Positions 1 through 10,502 of a DNA stretch of 64,000 nt are shown piece by piece. The stretch comes from JAYWGN01 sp043778255. Lineage in GTDB: Bacteria > Bacteroidota > Bacteroidia > Chitinophagales > Chitinophagaceae. Location: positions 60,433 through 124,432 of the forward strand of contig JAYWGN010000008.1 in NCBI GenBank assembly GCA_043778255.1. The letters are read 5' to 3'. Within the stretch, counting starts at the first letter, position 1, and each line of letters starts with the position of its first letter. The notes under the pieces are model-generated. The model had not been told where the DNA came from and searched no databases. It saw nothing but the letters and a program-made list of their open reading frames with translations. The position numbers and the translations under genes were made by a program.

Positions 1-1727
1 TGTTGTACTACTAGCTTCTTTTTACTAATTTCAATGTTGTTTCTATTATACATTATTGCAACGTAATGCCCATTTGCTAATTTTGTAAGGTTTACATTCT
101 GAATATTTGAAGTAATTGTAGTTTGTACTATTACCACACCTAGGCTATTAATCAATTTAAGTGTGTATGGTTTGTTTTCGGTGTATTTTGTATTTACTGT
201 TATATAATCTGTTGCTGGGTTGGGGTATATATTTAGTATATTATCTCTGTTAGCAGTGTATTGTTGGTTAGGCGTTAAGCTTAGTACTTGTGCCGTACCA
301 GTGTAACGGTAGGCTAATAATTTGCCACGGTTGGTTATAGACCCACCAGTACCTGTACCACCTCCAGCTGTTACACCACTAGTAGCACCTAAGCTATCAG
401 TTATCATATACAGTGTAATGCCATCGCTACCAATTGCAATATCTCTAAACCGATTAAGTTGAGCCGAATTTCTAAAATATTGTATGGTGTCGCCCACAAT
501 AGCATTACCCGAAGCATTTAGTTTATACCTTAGTAAAGAGCTATTTTTTAGTGTAGTTAGTAATAGTGAGTTACTCCAACCTGGTATGCCAATGTAGGGG
601 TTGTAAAATTCGATACTGCTCCAAGCCACAGTTGGGCGTAGTAAGTAATCACTACAATCGGGGCTGGCAACAGCTTTTTGGCTCATTATAGCATTGGTAT
701 AATTACTTGCTGGCAAAAATGAAGATTCTGCTTTTGGTGCATTAGCACCCGTCATATCACCTGCAGTGGCACACTCACCGGAGTAGCTACCACAGCCACT
801 AGATACACTCCAGTTTTTGTAGGTATAAAACACATCATCATTATAACCCGATATAAATGGCCATCCATAATTTTTGCCCGATTCTATTATATTCACCTCA
901 TCGTCAATAACTGCACCTTGCTCCGATTCGTATAAGAAGCCATTGCTTGGTACATCGCCCCACACATTTTTTTGCCATACTAACCCTTGTGGGTTACGGT
1001 GACCTTTGGAGTATACGTGACTTCTTACACTTGAAAATAGTGGATTATCAAGTGGTACTGTACCATCGGTATTTATTCTTAATATGTGCCCTGCATAGTT
1101 AGCATAATTACCTGCTAGTAATTGTGCCGATGTTATATCTAATTGCGATTTGAGTGCTACACAGGCATTGCCAAATTGGTTAGCACCTTGGTCGCCACAG
1201 CTATAATAAATCTCTAAATCGGGGCCAAATACTAGCTTACCACCATTGTGGTCGTTACTACCTGGTAGGTCCTGTATTAACACTGTTTCATTAGTTAGTA
1301 GGTTATTGTTAGGGTTGCAATAAAATTTAACAATTTTTGTTTTTCTGCTTGCTGCTCCATTGTAGCAGTAAGCTACATACAACGAATCTTTGCCCATGCC
1401 TTTCATTGCCATAGGGTGCAATGCCATACCAAACATACCATCCTGGGCTATACCGGTAACTGTACTTCCACTAAAACTTCTGGTAAAGGTTACTTGGTTT
1501 TTTATATTGAGTATTATTCTTCTCCCTCCATTTGTTTTGTGTACTTTGCTTATAAGTCCACTTCGTTCGTTAATCCAAAGGGAGTCATCGGGGCCCAAAA
1601 ACATATCGAAAGGATGCTCAAAATCGTAGGCATTATTGATAACAGTTTTGGTAAATTGTTCACCTTGGCTATATGAGGTGATAGTTGATAATAGTGATAC
1701 AAATAAAAATAGGAGTATTAATTTCAT
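1..1727 (-). CDS. Secreted PQQ-dependent sugar dehydrogenase-like protein with T9SS tail (3' end cut)
   Basis: Reading down from an ATG at 1727, the frame stays open to the window edge (575 codons), so the stop must lie just outside. A signal peptide (MKLILLFLFVSLLSTITSYSQ) is followed by a beta-propeller of the glucose/sorbosone dehydrogenase family, which oxidises sugars with PQQ as cofactor. Family-typical pieces are FLGPDDSLWINERSG near residue 45, NDHNGGKLVFGPD near 157, HRNPQGLVW near 242 and the segment ending KNYGWPFISG. The last 75 or so residues (NIYPNPATDY onward, ending KKLVVQ) form a type A T9SS C-terminal sorting domain, so the protein is probably exported through the outer membrane and surface-attached or released. 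The real substrate is unknown. The domain call is solid; PQQ use is inferred from the family. Confidence 0.82.
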   Translation of the reverse strand, partial: MKLILLFLFVSLLSTITSYSQGEQFTKTVINNAYDFEHPFDMFLGPDDSLWINERSGLISKVHKTNGGRRIILNIKNQVTFTRSFSGSTVTGIAQDGMFGMALHPMAMKGMGKDSLYVAYCYNGAASRKTKIVKFYCNPNNNLLTNETVLIQDLPGSNDHNGGKLVFGPDLEIYYSCGDQGANQFGNACVALKSQLDITSAQLLAGNYANYAGHILRINTDGTVPLDNPLFSSVRSHVYSKGHRNPQGLVWQKNVWGDVPSNGFLYESEQGAVIDDEVNIIESGKNYGWPFISGYNDDVFYTYKNWSVSSGCGSYSGECATAGDMTGANAPKAESSFLPASNYTNAIMSQKAVASPDCSDYLLRPTVAWSSIEFYNPYIGIPGWSNSLLLTTLKNSSLLRYKLNASGNAIVGDTIQYFRNSAQLNRFRDIAIGSDGITLYMITDSLGATSGVTAGGGTGTGGSITNRGKLLAYRYTGTAQVLSLTPNQQYTANRDNILNIYPNPATDYITVNTKYTENKPYTLKLINSLGVVIVQTTITSNIQNVNLTKLANGHYVAIMYNRNNIEISKKKLVVQ

Positions 1728-1792
1728 ATTTATTTTTAAAATGTGGGTTAGTTTCTTCAATTTTACTTAATTAAAACGGTGGTATTTCATTT

Positions 1793-4700
1793 TTATTTTT
1801 GTGAAACTAAAAAACTTTGCTTATATATTATATTATTGTTATTGGTAACTAACATAACATAAGTGCCAGTAGTTAGTTTACTAATATCAATTCCTTTGCT
1901 AGTAGCACTTTCGGTTAATATATTGTTTATTACTTTTTTGCCATTTATATCAAATATGGTGTAATCATAATTTTTGTAATTGGTAATATTGGTACTTAGG
2001 TATAATACATTACTGGCTGGGTTAGGGTATATATTTGCTTTAAATTCATTTTGGTATTTCACACTTTTTACCTCGGTATAAAATGGTTGGTTAAATAAAT
2101 CATAAGCTACTATGCGGTAATAATTAAACCCATTTTTGGGGTTGGTATGTGTGTAATTATAGTTGGCAGTTATGTTATTATTAGCAATTGTGTTTAACTT
2201 GCTAAAGTTGTTACCATCGGTACTGTATTGTATTTCGTACTTTGTAACGCCATTATCATTTTGTAAACGCCAATTAAGTAATACGCCATCATTTACTTTA
2301 TCGGCTGTAAAGTTTTCGAAACGTAAATTTAAAATACTTACACTTATAATACCCGCATCTTGATTTTGGTTAGTAGCACCAAACGATAAGTTAAATGTGG
2401 ATGTAATGCCACTACCATTGGGCCTACTATCGTTACTACCACTACCAATGTTAGCACCTGTAAAGTTTGCTGTAGGAGGTATATTGCTAAATTGTAAAAA
2501 ATAATTGTTACCAGTTGGTGTTATTATAAACTGATAATACCCATTACCATCGGATACAGTGGTACCAATTGTAAAATCATCGCCATTACCCGGTATGCCA
2601 TCAACACCTGCATTTACTAATGTTATAATAGCACCTGCATAAGGCATTTCACCAGCATTTTGTATGCCGTTATTATTAGCATCTATCCATACATAATTTC
2701 CTACATTGGCTGTATTAACTACTCGTAATCCTGCATCTATATGTAAGGTATCGCCAAATGTATTAAAATTATATGTTAGGGTACGTTGTGTATTGGGGTT
2801 TACATTGCTACCATTAGTAACATAGGGCGTACCTTCGGGCAATGTAAACTGCATACCAATTGGGTAGTTAATAAAGCGTAGGTAATAATTACCATTAGGT
2901 ACATTGGGGAATAAATAATTGCCATTTGAGTTGGATACAGCCGAGCCAAGTGCTACATTAGCTGCATTGTATATAGTTGCAGTAGTACCACTTATAGCAG
3001 GTTCGGTAGCATCTTGTATACCATCTCCATTCAAATCGTCCCATATATAATCACCTACAGTGGAGCATTGGGGTACTAAGCCTAAATCAAAATTCAAATC
3101 CGTACTTGAGGTTAGTGTAGCAGTTATAGAACTACGTCCATTAAGTTCGGCATCACTATCGGTTAGGTTAGTACCAAGTGGGGCTTTATTTGGCGAAATT
3201 TTAAAGCCATCGGGCAAAAAGCTAAACCTTGGTCTATAAGTGCCATTAGGTATGCCTACTAAGTTCCAATAACCAGCAGCATTTGAAACTGTTTGGTAAG
3301 GTTGTACACCTGCTGCTACTACATCACTATCTATTAATGTGCCGGCAGCATTTAATAATTGTATTACAACGCTTTGCACTCCAGCAGTTTCTGAGCCCTC
3401 TTGTATGCCATTTCCATTATTATCTCTCCACACTCTATTGCCAAGCCTATTAAGTGCAACAACTGGTACTAAGCCTAAGGCAACGTTAACTTTGTCTTCG
3501 CCTTGTATTAACCTAAAGTTATCGGTGGTTGAGTTGGTAGCTATTATTATATTGCCATCACTATCCAAATTATCGTTAGCACCAGCATCTTTTGGAGAAA
3601 GTGTTAGCGTAACTGGTAATCCCAAAAACTCCACTCTATATTGCCCTTGAGGTAAACCATTAAACATAAATTGACCTAATGAATTGGTGACTCTGTTATA
3701 AGTTACATCATCTAAAGTTCCCATTAATGCATCTGCTCCTGCTGCTCTTAAACGAACGGCTATGTTAGGAACACCTGTTTCATCAATATCTTGTATGCCA
3801 TCGTTATCAAAATCGTACCAAACATAGCTACCCACGGTACAGTTACCGGAGTACAAATTTTGGCGAATGCCAGCATCAATATTTGTAATATTTTGATTAG
3901 CTGCTAGTATAAATATACTTGTGATGCCAGTAGCTACATCAATATCACTATCTAAGTTATCATCGCCTCCTTGGTCTTTTAAGGTAATTTGAAAGGCAGG
4001 AGGAATATTATAAAATTTTATAAAATAGTTGGCAGGTGCTACATTTGTAAATATGTAATAACCCGTTAAATCGGTGGTTGTAGTGGCTACTTTTACTCCA
4101 CTACTATTTAATAAATCAACACTTATACCGGGTACACCAAATTCGCCAACTTGTTGTACACCATCGCCATTAATATCGTTCCAAAAGAAATTGCCTATAG
4201 TGCCTGCATTAGCTACTGGTAGCGTTATAAAGAAACCAGCATCTAATATTTCATAATTAAAACCATAGGGCGAATTGTTAATGTTAATATTACCCGAAAA
4301 GCCACCTGGGCCTGTAATATCACTATCTATTGACTCATTACTACCTTGGTTTTGTAGGGTAAAGCTATAACCTGTTGGTGGTACAAATTGAACATAATAT
4401 TTGGAGCCTGTAAGGTTAGTAAACTGGTATTTGCCAAAGGCATCAGTAAACATACTATCTATCCTACTATCATCGGCATTATTAATAATGCCATCTACAC
4501 CTGGGTCAAATAATATGCATTTAACACCAGCTAGGCCAGGTTCGTTTGCAGCTTGTAAGCCATCTTGGTTGAGGTCATTCCAACAATAATCGCCAAAGCT
4601 ACTTGACGTCAAAGCCATTTTGGTAAGCCCAATATCAACATTAGTTATTTGTTGGTTAATGCCTACAGCAATTATATCCGTTACTGTTTTAAATACACCT

Positions 4701-6919
4701 GTATTATTGGCATCACTATCAGTATTATCATTACCACCTTGGTCTTTAAGGGTTATAATAAGCCCTGGTATAAGGGTTACTCCTATTCTGTAACTGCCAG
4801 TAGGTATACTATCAAACCTGTAAAGACCGTTTGCATTAGTTACTGTTGATGCTATTACAATAGTACCTGCACTATTGTATAATTTTACTGTTACATTAGC
4901 TAAGCCCGTTTCGTTACTGTTTTGTATACCATCGGCATTGGTATCATAATATACCAAATCGGCAATGGATGAGGGTAACAGTGGTTGGTCAAACACTAAG
5001 CCACAATCAATATCAATTTCTGTATCGTTAGGGAACATAGTGAACGGCGCTGATATTCCTGTTATAGGGTCGGGGTCGCTATCGGTTGCATTGCCCGATC
5101 CGCCGCCACCTGTAAGTATGGTATATATATAACCAGCTGGTTGGGTAAACATAACTCTGTAGGTAGTACCGCCAGCAGCAGGAGCTACATTAGCAAAGTT
5201 GTAATAACCAAATGCATCGCTTACAGTGGTTTGTAGTGGAATGCTGTTAGCATCTAGCAAAGTAGCAGTAACATTAGCCATACCCGGCTCGTTGAGGTCC
5301 TGCAATCCATTACGGTTAAGGTCGTTCCAAACTCTGTTGCCTATTACGCTTAATGCAAGTAACTGTACATCGTCTATAGCAAAGTCGTTACCAAAGCCAC
5401 CTTGCTGAAAATTATATATTGTTATATCGCTATTACTAACAGTTGCAGGTGCTACAAATTTTAAGTTGTAGAATTCCCAAGGTTGATTATTCAAAATAGT
5501 GCTAGCTATATAAGTTGTGGGTTCTAAGGATGCTGACATATCAGCAAAGTCATATATAATACCATTAACAGCTAATGCTAACCTTGGTATAATTGGCTGA
5601 TAGGTCTGTAATAAAGTTCCATTATTTTTATTTTTGGGCATAAATGCCTGTAAATTTTTTCCCCAAAAACTAAATATATAACTACGCCCTTGAGTAATAT
5701 TTATATTTGATATGTTTAGTACTTTGTCGGTTCTATAATTAGCATTTACTACCATCATATACCCTGTATTAGCACCAGTAGTACCATTGTTTTGATTATT
5801 GGAGCCAGTATGGTCTCCAGTTATTTGGATAGCTGTATACAAGTGTCTATTTTGTGTAGCAAATGACCAATTGGATCTTAATCGATAAGTGTACAAACCA
5901 GCCGTAGCAATTCCATTTGCTGGATGATCAGTTGTATCTTCTAATGTATACTTACTATCGCCAGGGTCTCCTGCACTCCAAGCTACAGGAGTATAGTCAG
6001 TAGATCCATTTGTAGGCAATGTTGCTGAGGCTACACCAAAATCACCATTGGAAACTAGGGTAGTGCCTAATGAAGGATCAATAAGTTGATCATCGGAAAA
6101 GCACTCTACACCACTGTTGTTACCTACTTTTACATTAAATTGGCGAAAGCAAGTTTCACCTTGTCTTCTAATTTTTATAGGATAAATACCTGTAAGTAAA
6201 TTAGCCAATGTAATAGTACCAGAAAAACCAGAATTATTATTATAAGAAAAGACACCACTTACCAAAAAAGCAATTTCATATTGGGTATTTGCTGTAAGCC
6301 CACTTATAACCGCTGAGCCATCGTTAGTAGTACAATTGGTGGCATTATTGGTAACTATACTACAAGTAGTTAAATTGTTGGTTGCTGTTACTGGTAGCAG
6401 CGTAAGGCCAACTACGGCACACCTTGTTTGGTCACCACCAACTACAAAATAATTACCAATTGCATAATCATCGCCGTTAGTAAAATTAACGTTGGTATTA
6501 AAATTTTCATCAAAAGGATCTCTATATACACCAAAAGTGTAAATACCCGATTGTAAACCGGTATAAGTTTGGGTAAAAGCATTACCTGTGTTAAGTGTTA
6601 AGTCACCTGGGGTAAATGGTGGACCAGGATTATTGTACACTAAATTACCAGAAAAATTCATACAGTTATGCAAACCAAATAACCTTACAGAACTTGCTGT
6701 AGTACCACCCGACCAAGTTATTCTTACAGTTCCATCACTAGCACCACATGCAGTTGGTGGCGTAACTACAAATGTTGGAACATTTGGCCCATAATTAGCT
6801 GCACCAAGAGGGTAAATTTGGTTAACTGGCTTATTAACATCGCCAAGTATTAGCTGAGCCTTACTGTTACCTAGCATTAAAATTGATGCTAGTAACGCAA
6901 AAAGTATATTTTTTTTCAT
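1793..6919 (-). CDS. SdrD B-like repeat adhesin/surface protein, T9SS cargo
   Basis: A protein of about 1,708 residues. I place the start at the ATG at 6919 (MKKNILFALLASILMLGNSKAQ, a clear signal peptide) rather than six codons upstream. Residues 1-520 form an unassigned N-terminal region with a stretch resembling a carbohydrate-binding/jelly-roll fold. Then come eight SdrD B-like repeats of about 125 residues. Each opens with a version of IGNRVWNDLNRNGLQD, a calcium-binding-like Asp/Asn loop followed by EPG; they begin near nucleotides 5345, 4970, 4600, 4200, 3835, 3445, 3060 and 2705 reading downward. After a short fibronectin-like segment (LRFENFTADKVNDGVLLNW) the final 75 residues are a T9SS sorting domain (IYPNPASNVLYL). 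Likely a long, calcium-stiffened surface stalk or adhesin; the ligand is unknown. Confidence 0.85.
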   Translation of the reverse strand: MKKNILFALLASILMLGNSKAQLILGDVNKPVNQIYPLGAANYGPNVPTFVVTPPTACGASDGTVRITWSGGTTASSVRLFGLHNCMNFSGNLVYNNPGPPFTPGDLTLNTGNAFTQTYTGLQSGIYTFGVYRDPFDENFNTNVNFTNGDDYAIGNYFVVGGDQTRCAVVGLTLLPVTATNNLTTCSIVTNNATNCTTNDGSAVISGLTANTQYEIAFLVSGVFSYNNNSGFSGTITLANLLTGIYPIKIRRQGETCFRQFNVKVGNNSGVECFSDDQLIDPSLGTTLVSNGDFGVASATLPTNGSTDYTPVAWSAGDPGDSKYTLEDTTDHPANGIATAGLYTYRLRSNWSFATQNRHLYTAIQITGDHTGSNNQNNGTTGANTGYMMVVNANYRTDKVLNISNINITQGRSYIFSFWGKNLQAFMPKNKNNGTLLQTYQPIIPRLALAVNGIIYDFADMSASLEPTTYIASTILNNQPWEFYNLKFVAPATVSNSDITIYNFQQGGFGNDFAIDDVQLLALSVIGNRVWNDLNRNGLQDLNEPGMANVTATLLDANSIPLQTTVSDAFGYYNFANVAPAAGGTTYRVMFTQPAGYIYTILTGGGGSGNATDSDPDPITGISAPFTMFPNDTEIDIDCGLVFDQPLLPSSIADLVYYDTNADGIQNSNETGLANVTVKLYNSAGTIVIASTVTNANGLYRFDSIPTGSYRIGVTLIPGLIITLKDQGGNDNTDSDANNTGVFKTVTDIIAVGINQQITNVDIGLTKMALTSSSFGDYCWNDLNQDGLQAANEPGLAGVKCILFDPGVDGIINNADDSRIDSMFTDAFGKYQFTNLTGSKYYVQFVPPTGYSFTLQNQGSNESIDSDITGPGGFSGNININNSPYGFNYEILDAGFFITLPVANAGTIGNFFWNDINGDGVQQVGEFGVPGISVDLLNSSGVKVATTTTDLTGYYIFTNVAPANYFIKFYNIPPAFQITLKDQGGDDNLDSDIDVATGITSIFILAANQNITNIDAGIRQNLYSGNCTVGSYVWYDFDNDGIQDIDETGVPNIAVRLRAAGADALMGTLDDVTYNRVTNSLGQFMFNGLPQGQYRVEFLGLPVTLTLSPKDAGANDNLDSDGNIIIATNSTTDNFRLIQGEDKVNVALGLVPVVALNRLGNRVWRDNNGNGIQEGSETAGVQSVVIQLLNAAGTLIDSDVVAAGVQPYQTVSNAAGYWNLVGIPNGTYRPRFSFLPDGFKISPNKAPLGTNLTDSDAELNGRSSITATLTSSTDLNFDLGLVPQCSTVGDYIWDDLNGDGIQDATEPAISGTTATIYNAANVALGSAVSNSNGNYLFPNVPNGNYYLRFINYPIGMQFTLPEGTPYVTNGSNVNPNTQRTLTYNFNTFGDTLHIDAGLRVVNTANVGNYVWIDANNNGIQNAGEMPYAGAIITLVNAGVDGIPGNGDDFTIGTTVSDGNGYYQFIITPTGNNYFLQFSNIPPTANFTGANIGSGSNDSRPNGSGITSTFNLSFGATNQNQDAGIISVSILNLRFENFTADKVNDGVLLNWRLQNDNGVTKYEIQYSTDGNNFSKLNTIANNNITANYNYTHTNPKNGFNYYRIVAYDLFNQPFYTEVKSVKYQNEFKANIYPNPASNVLYLSTNITNYKNYDYTIFDINGKKVINNILTESATSKGIDISKLTTGTYVMLVTNNNNIIYKQSFLVSQK

Positions 6920-7189
6920 ACGATAGGGAATTATCAATAATTAAAAACGAAAATATTACCTGTTTTATTGTTAGTAAAGCTAATGTACATTGTAATAAAT
7001 GTAGCTAGTACTAACACATAGGTTTTTACGGTTTTATTTAAGGTAACCCTACCAATATATTTGCATAAATTACGGTCTCTGTTTTAACATTGTTTATACG
7101 TTAACCCACCATTTAATAGGTAGTATTAATATATTTTAAACTATCAAACTTTAGTAAAAGTTTTTAAAATAATTTTTTACAAAAAAAAT
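6920..7189. other. Intergenic gap between adhesin and lon
   Basis: AT-rich 270 bp with no open frame of note. It must hold the promoter for the adhesin (reading left) and the 3' untranslated end of lon, but no clear Bacteroidota -7 box or terminator hairpin was recognised. Confidence 0.4.
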
Positions 7190-9583
7190 TTATTTAGCAA
7201 TTGCTTTATTTATTACATCGTGTACAGTATGTACATAATGAAATTTTACCCCTTTTATAAATTGTGCATCTATTTCCAATATATCTTTTTCATTTTGGTA
7301 ACACATTATAATTTCTTTAATACCTGCTCGTTTTGCTGCTAATACTTTTTCTTTAATGCCACCTACTGGCAGTACATCGCCACGGAGGGTAATTTCTCCC
7401 GTCATAGCTAAGTTATTTTTTACTTTTTTATTGCTAAATGCACTGTATAATGCAGTTAGCATAGTAATGCCAGCACTTGGTCCATCTTTGGGTGTGGCAC
7501 CTTCGGGTATATGTATGTGTATATTGTTTTTTTCAAATAGTGTAGTGTCTAATTTATAATACTCGGCATTGCTTTGTAGCCAAGTGTAAGCCGTAGTGGC
7601 ACTTTCTTTCATTACATTACCAAGGTTACCAGTAAGTTTAAATTCGCCTTTGCCTTTGCTGAGGCTAGTTTCTATAAATAGTATATCGCCACCTACATAG
7701 GTCCAAGCTAAGCCAATAGCTACACCTGGTATAGTTATATTAGTAGCTTTATCATTATTATATTTGCTTTTTCCAAGTATGGTCTCTAGGTTTTCGGGTA
7801 TTATAGTGGGTGGTACTACCTCATCGGTTGCTATTTTCATAGCTACATTTCGCATTATGCTGGCTAGTTGCCTTTCTAGTTCTCTTACTCCACTTTCTCT
7901 TGTATAGTCAGTTATTAATTTTTCTAATGTTTTGGGTGCTACGCTAAATTTTTGTTTGCCTAATCCGTGGGCATCTTTTTGCTTTGGTAGTAGGTGTTTT
8001 TTTGCAATTTCTATTTTTTCTTCAATGGCATATCCGCTAAGGTGTATTATTTCCAAACGGTCTCTTAGTGCAGGTTGTATGCTGCCAAGGTCATTAGCTG
8101 TGGCTATAAATAATACTTTGCTAAGGTCATATTCTAACTCTACATAATTATCGTAAAAGGTACTATTCTGTTCGGGGTCAAGTACTTCAAGCAAGGCACT
8201 ACTTGGGTCACCTCTAAAGTCTTTACCTACTTTATCTATTTCATCTAATATAATTACAGGGTTGCTCGATTTTGCTTTTCTTATACTTTGTATTACTCTA
8301 CCTGCCATAGCCCCAATATAGGTTTTACGGTGTCCTCTTATTTCACTTTCGTCGTGCAATCCGCCAAGGCTTAACCTTATGTACTTACGCCCTATGGCAC
8401 TTGCAATGCTTTTGCCTAACGATGTTTTGCCTATACCTGGTGGGCCTACAAAGCATAATATTGGGCTTTTCATATCACCTTTTAATTTAAGCACAGCTAA
8501 ATATTCCAGTATACGTTCTTTAATTTTTTGCATACCATAATGGTCGTTATCCAATACTTTTTTTGCATTTTTTATATCATATTTATCTTCTGTTATTTCA
8601 TCCCAAGGTAGGTCCAACAACAAGTCGAGGTGGTTGTATATAATAGAATAGTCGGGTGTGCTATGGTGCATTCTTTCCAGCTTTTCTGTGCCTTTGGCAA
8701 ATGCTTCTTTTGCATAAGTTGGCCATTTTTTTGCCTCCCCTTTTTTCTTCATTTCTTTAAGTTCCTTATCATTTGTATCGCCTCCCAATTCTTCTTTAAT
8801 ACTTTTAAGTTGTTGGTTCAAAAAGTACTCTTTTTGTTGCTTATCAATTTCAGTTTTTGTTTTGGTATTTACTTGGTTTTTAAGTTCGGCAAATTGAAGT
8901 TCTTTTTGTAATAAGGTGAGCAAATAATCGGCCCGTTCTTCTATATTTTCAATATCTAATAATTTCTGTTTTTCGGCTAATTCAGTATTGGTATTATTGG
9001 CAATAAAATGTATGAGAAATACAGGGTTTTCAATATTTTTCAAAATAATACTTGCCTCAGTAGGTATGTTAGGCGATAGTTCAATTATTTGTGAACTAAG
9101 GTCTTTTATAGTACTCACTTTTGCTTCAAAGTGGCTGTCGGTAGGTATTGCAGCATCTTCTAATACAGTTACATTTGCTTTAAAGTAAGGCTCATCAGTA
9201 GTAATTACTTCTATGGCAAATCGTTTTTTGCCTTGTATAATTACAGTAGTGCCACCATCGGGCATTTTAATTAATTTTATAATTTTAGCTACTGTACCAA
9301 TACGTTCCAAATCGGTAGCTTTTGGCTCTTCGGTAGTACTATCTTTTTGGGCTATTACCCCTATTAATTTATCGGTCTTGTATGCATCGGTTACGGCTTT
9401 TATACTTTTATCTCTACCCACCGTTATAGGCAATACAACACCCGGAAATAGTACAGTATTTCGTAAGGGTAATAAAGGTATTTCGGTTGGTATAATATCG
9501 GTATCGGCTTCTCCATTATTTTCATTTATTGGCATTATGGGCAAAAATTCCATTTCGTCTTCTTGTTGCATACTATATCTCAT
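7190..9583 (-). CDS. lon: ATP-dependent Lon protease
   Basis: This is a full-length LonA (797 residues), the cytosolic hexameric protease that unfolds and degrades damaged and short-lived regulatory proteins. The N-terminal LAN domain spans roughly residues 33-235 (PLLPLRNTVLFPGVVLPI). The AAA+ module has Walker A GPPGIGKT at 380-387 and Walker B VIILDEID at 443-450. The C-terminal protease domain carries the Ser-Lys dyad: S703 in KDGPSAG and K746 in GGIKEK, with the same 43-residue separation as in E. coli. The start could be the first ATG (9583) or the one four codons on. A TAnnTTTG match lies about 85 bp upstream. It stands alone between the adhesin and radC. Confidence 0.97.
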   Translation of the reverse strand: MRYSMQQEDEMEFLPIMPINENNGEADTDIIPTEIPLLPLRNTVLFPGVVLPITVGRDKSIKAVTDAYKTDKLIGVIAQKDSTTEEPKATDLERIGTVAKIIKLIKMPDGGTTVIIQGKKRFAIEVITTDEPYFKANVTVLEDAAIPTDSHFEAKVSTIKDLSSQIIELSPNIPTEASIILKNIENPVFLIHFIANNTNTELAEKQKLLDIENIEERADYLLTLLQKELQFAELKNQVNTKTKTEIDKQQKEYFLNQQLKSIKEELGGDTNDKELKEMKKKGEAKKWPTYAKEAFAKGTEKLERMHHSTPDYSIIYNHLDLLLDLPWDEITEDKYDIKNAKKVLDNDHYGMQKIKERILEYLAVLKLKGDMKSPILCFVGPPGIGKTSLGKSIASAIGRKYIRLSLGGLHDESEIRGHRKTYIGAMAGRVIQSIRKAKSSNPVIILDEIDKVGKDFRGDPSSALLEVLDPEQNSTFYDNYVELEYDLSKVLFIATANDLGSIQPALRDRLEIIHLSGYAIEEKIEIAKKHLLPKQKDAHGLGKQKFSVAPKTLEKLITDYTRESGVRELERQLASIMRNVAMKIATDEVVPPTIIPENLETILGKSKYNNDKATNITIPGVAIGLAWTYVGGDILFIETSLSKGKGEFKLTGNLGNVMKESATTAYTWLQSNAEYYKLDTTLFEKNNIHIHIPEGATPKDGPSAGITMLTALYSAFSNKKVKNNLAMTGEITLRGDVLPVGGIKEKVLAAKRAGIKEIIMCYQNEKDILEIDAQFIKGVKFHYVHTVHDVINKAIAK

Positions 9584-9666
9584 GTACTTTTATTGTTTGT
9601 ATATAAATGTTATTAACCTAGACAAAATGACATAAAACCCTACCACAATATCTAATTAAAATTGAG

Positions 9667-9674
9667 CAAATATA
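9667..9674 (-). promoter_or_regulatory. Candidate -7 box (TATATTTG) for lon
   Basis: On the minus strand this reads TATATTTG, matching the Bacteroidota -7 consensus TAnnTTTG, about 85 bp upstream of the lon start. No convincing -33 TTTG at the expected spacing was found, so this is a weak call. Confidence 0.35.
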
Positions 9675-9695
9675 TTTCAATATTAATGCCAATGC

Positions 9696-9716
9696 GCTTA
9701 TTTGTGCCAAATAAGC
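9696..9716 (-). terminator. Hairpin just downstream of radC
   Basis: A perfect 9-bp stem (GCTTATTTG / CAAATAAGC) with a 3-nt loop lies 8-28 bp past the radC stop. It has no following T-run, so it may be a transcript-end stabiliser rather than a classic intrinsic terminator. Confidence 0.4.
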
Positions 9717-9723
9717 TAGTTAC

Positions 9724-10440
9724 CTATTCTGCTGTAACAAATACTATTGAATTATCGGCAAAGCTAAAACTACCCGTTTGGCTTACAATTATGTGATCCA
9801 TTACAGTTATTTTCAATAATACACCTGCTGCTATTAACTGTTTGGTTATATCAATATCAGCCTTACTTGGTTTTAAGTTACCACCTGGGTGGTTATGGCA
9901 TAGTATAATTTGTGTGGCATTTTTTTCAAATGCTTTTTTAAATATTATTCGTACGTCCATTACAGTATGGCTTAAGCCACCTTCACTTACTATTTCAAAC
10001 CCTATAATATCTAAGTTACTTTTGCAATATATAATGCCAAAGCATTCTGTAGTATGGTTTTGTAGTTGTGTTTTTAAGTAGGCAATTATTGCATTTTTAT
10101 TACCAGCTTTTATTTTTTCCATACTATTTTCGGCATGCCTTCGTTTGCCTAATTCCAATGCAGCCATTATGGTAATGGCTTTTGCAGGGCCAATACCTTT
10201 TATTTTTTTAAAATCATTAAGTTCTAATAAGTGTAGTTCACTCAACTTGTTATGAGCATAATTCATAATTTCTTTTGCCAAATCAAGTGCCGATTTATCT
10301 TTGCTACCATTATTAATAAGTATAGCCAATAACTCTGCATTACTTAATATTGCTGCACCATTTTGTAACATTTTTTCTCTTGGTCGGTCGTCAATTGCCC
10401 AATGCTTAATACTAGTGGAATTTATGTTTACATCTTTCAT
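9724..10440 (-). CDS. radC: RadC family protein (JAB/MPN domain)
   Basis: RadC (UPF0758) of 238 residues, usual length. It has an N-terminal helix-hairpin-helix region (LNDFKKIKGIGPAKAITIM, near residues 57-75) and a C-terminal JAMM-type metalloprotease fold with HNHPGGNLKPSKADID near residue 180 (HxH and a downstream Asp as metal ligands). The role in DNA repair is historically assigned but uncertain. The open frame begins with GTG at 10446; I use the ATG two codons in, at 10440. It is divergent from prs, with about 60 bp between the two starts, and a hairpin follows its stop codon. Confidence 0.93.
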   Translation of the reverse strand: MKDVNINSTSIKHWAIDDRPREKMLQNGAAILSNAELLAILINNGSKDKSALDLAKEIMNYAHNKLSELHLLELNDFKKIKGIGPAKAITIMAALELGKRRHAENSMEKIKAGNKNAIIAYLKTQLQNHTTECFGIIYCKSNLDIIGFEIVSEGGLSHTVMDVRIIFKKAFEKNATQIILCHNHPGGNLKPSKADIDITKQLIAAGVLLKITVMDHIIVSQTGSFSFADNSIVFVTAE

Positions 10441-10472
10441 TACCACAATATTAAGTTTTTAAAAATTAAAAT

Positions 10473-10480
10473 TAACTTTG
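10473..10480 (+). promoter_or_regulatory. Candidate -7 box (TAACTTTG) for prs
   Basis: TAACTTTG matches TAnnTTTG and lies 22 bp before the prs ATG, the usual place for a Bacteroidota sigma-A promoter. It sits between divergent radC and prs. Confidence 0.6.
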
Positions 10481-10502
10481 CTTAAACAAAAACATAATTT
10501 TC

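Noticed and set aside
7932..8147. Antisense ORFs within lon, uvrA, the adhesin and other large genes
   Set aside because: They lie opposite strongly recognised genes, show no family motifs and are rich in residues expected from antisense reading.
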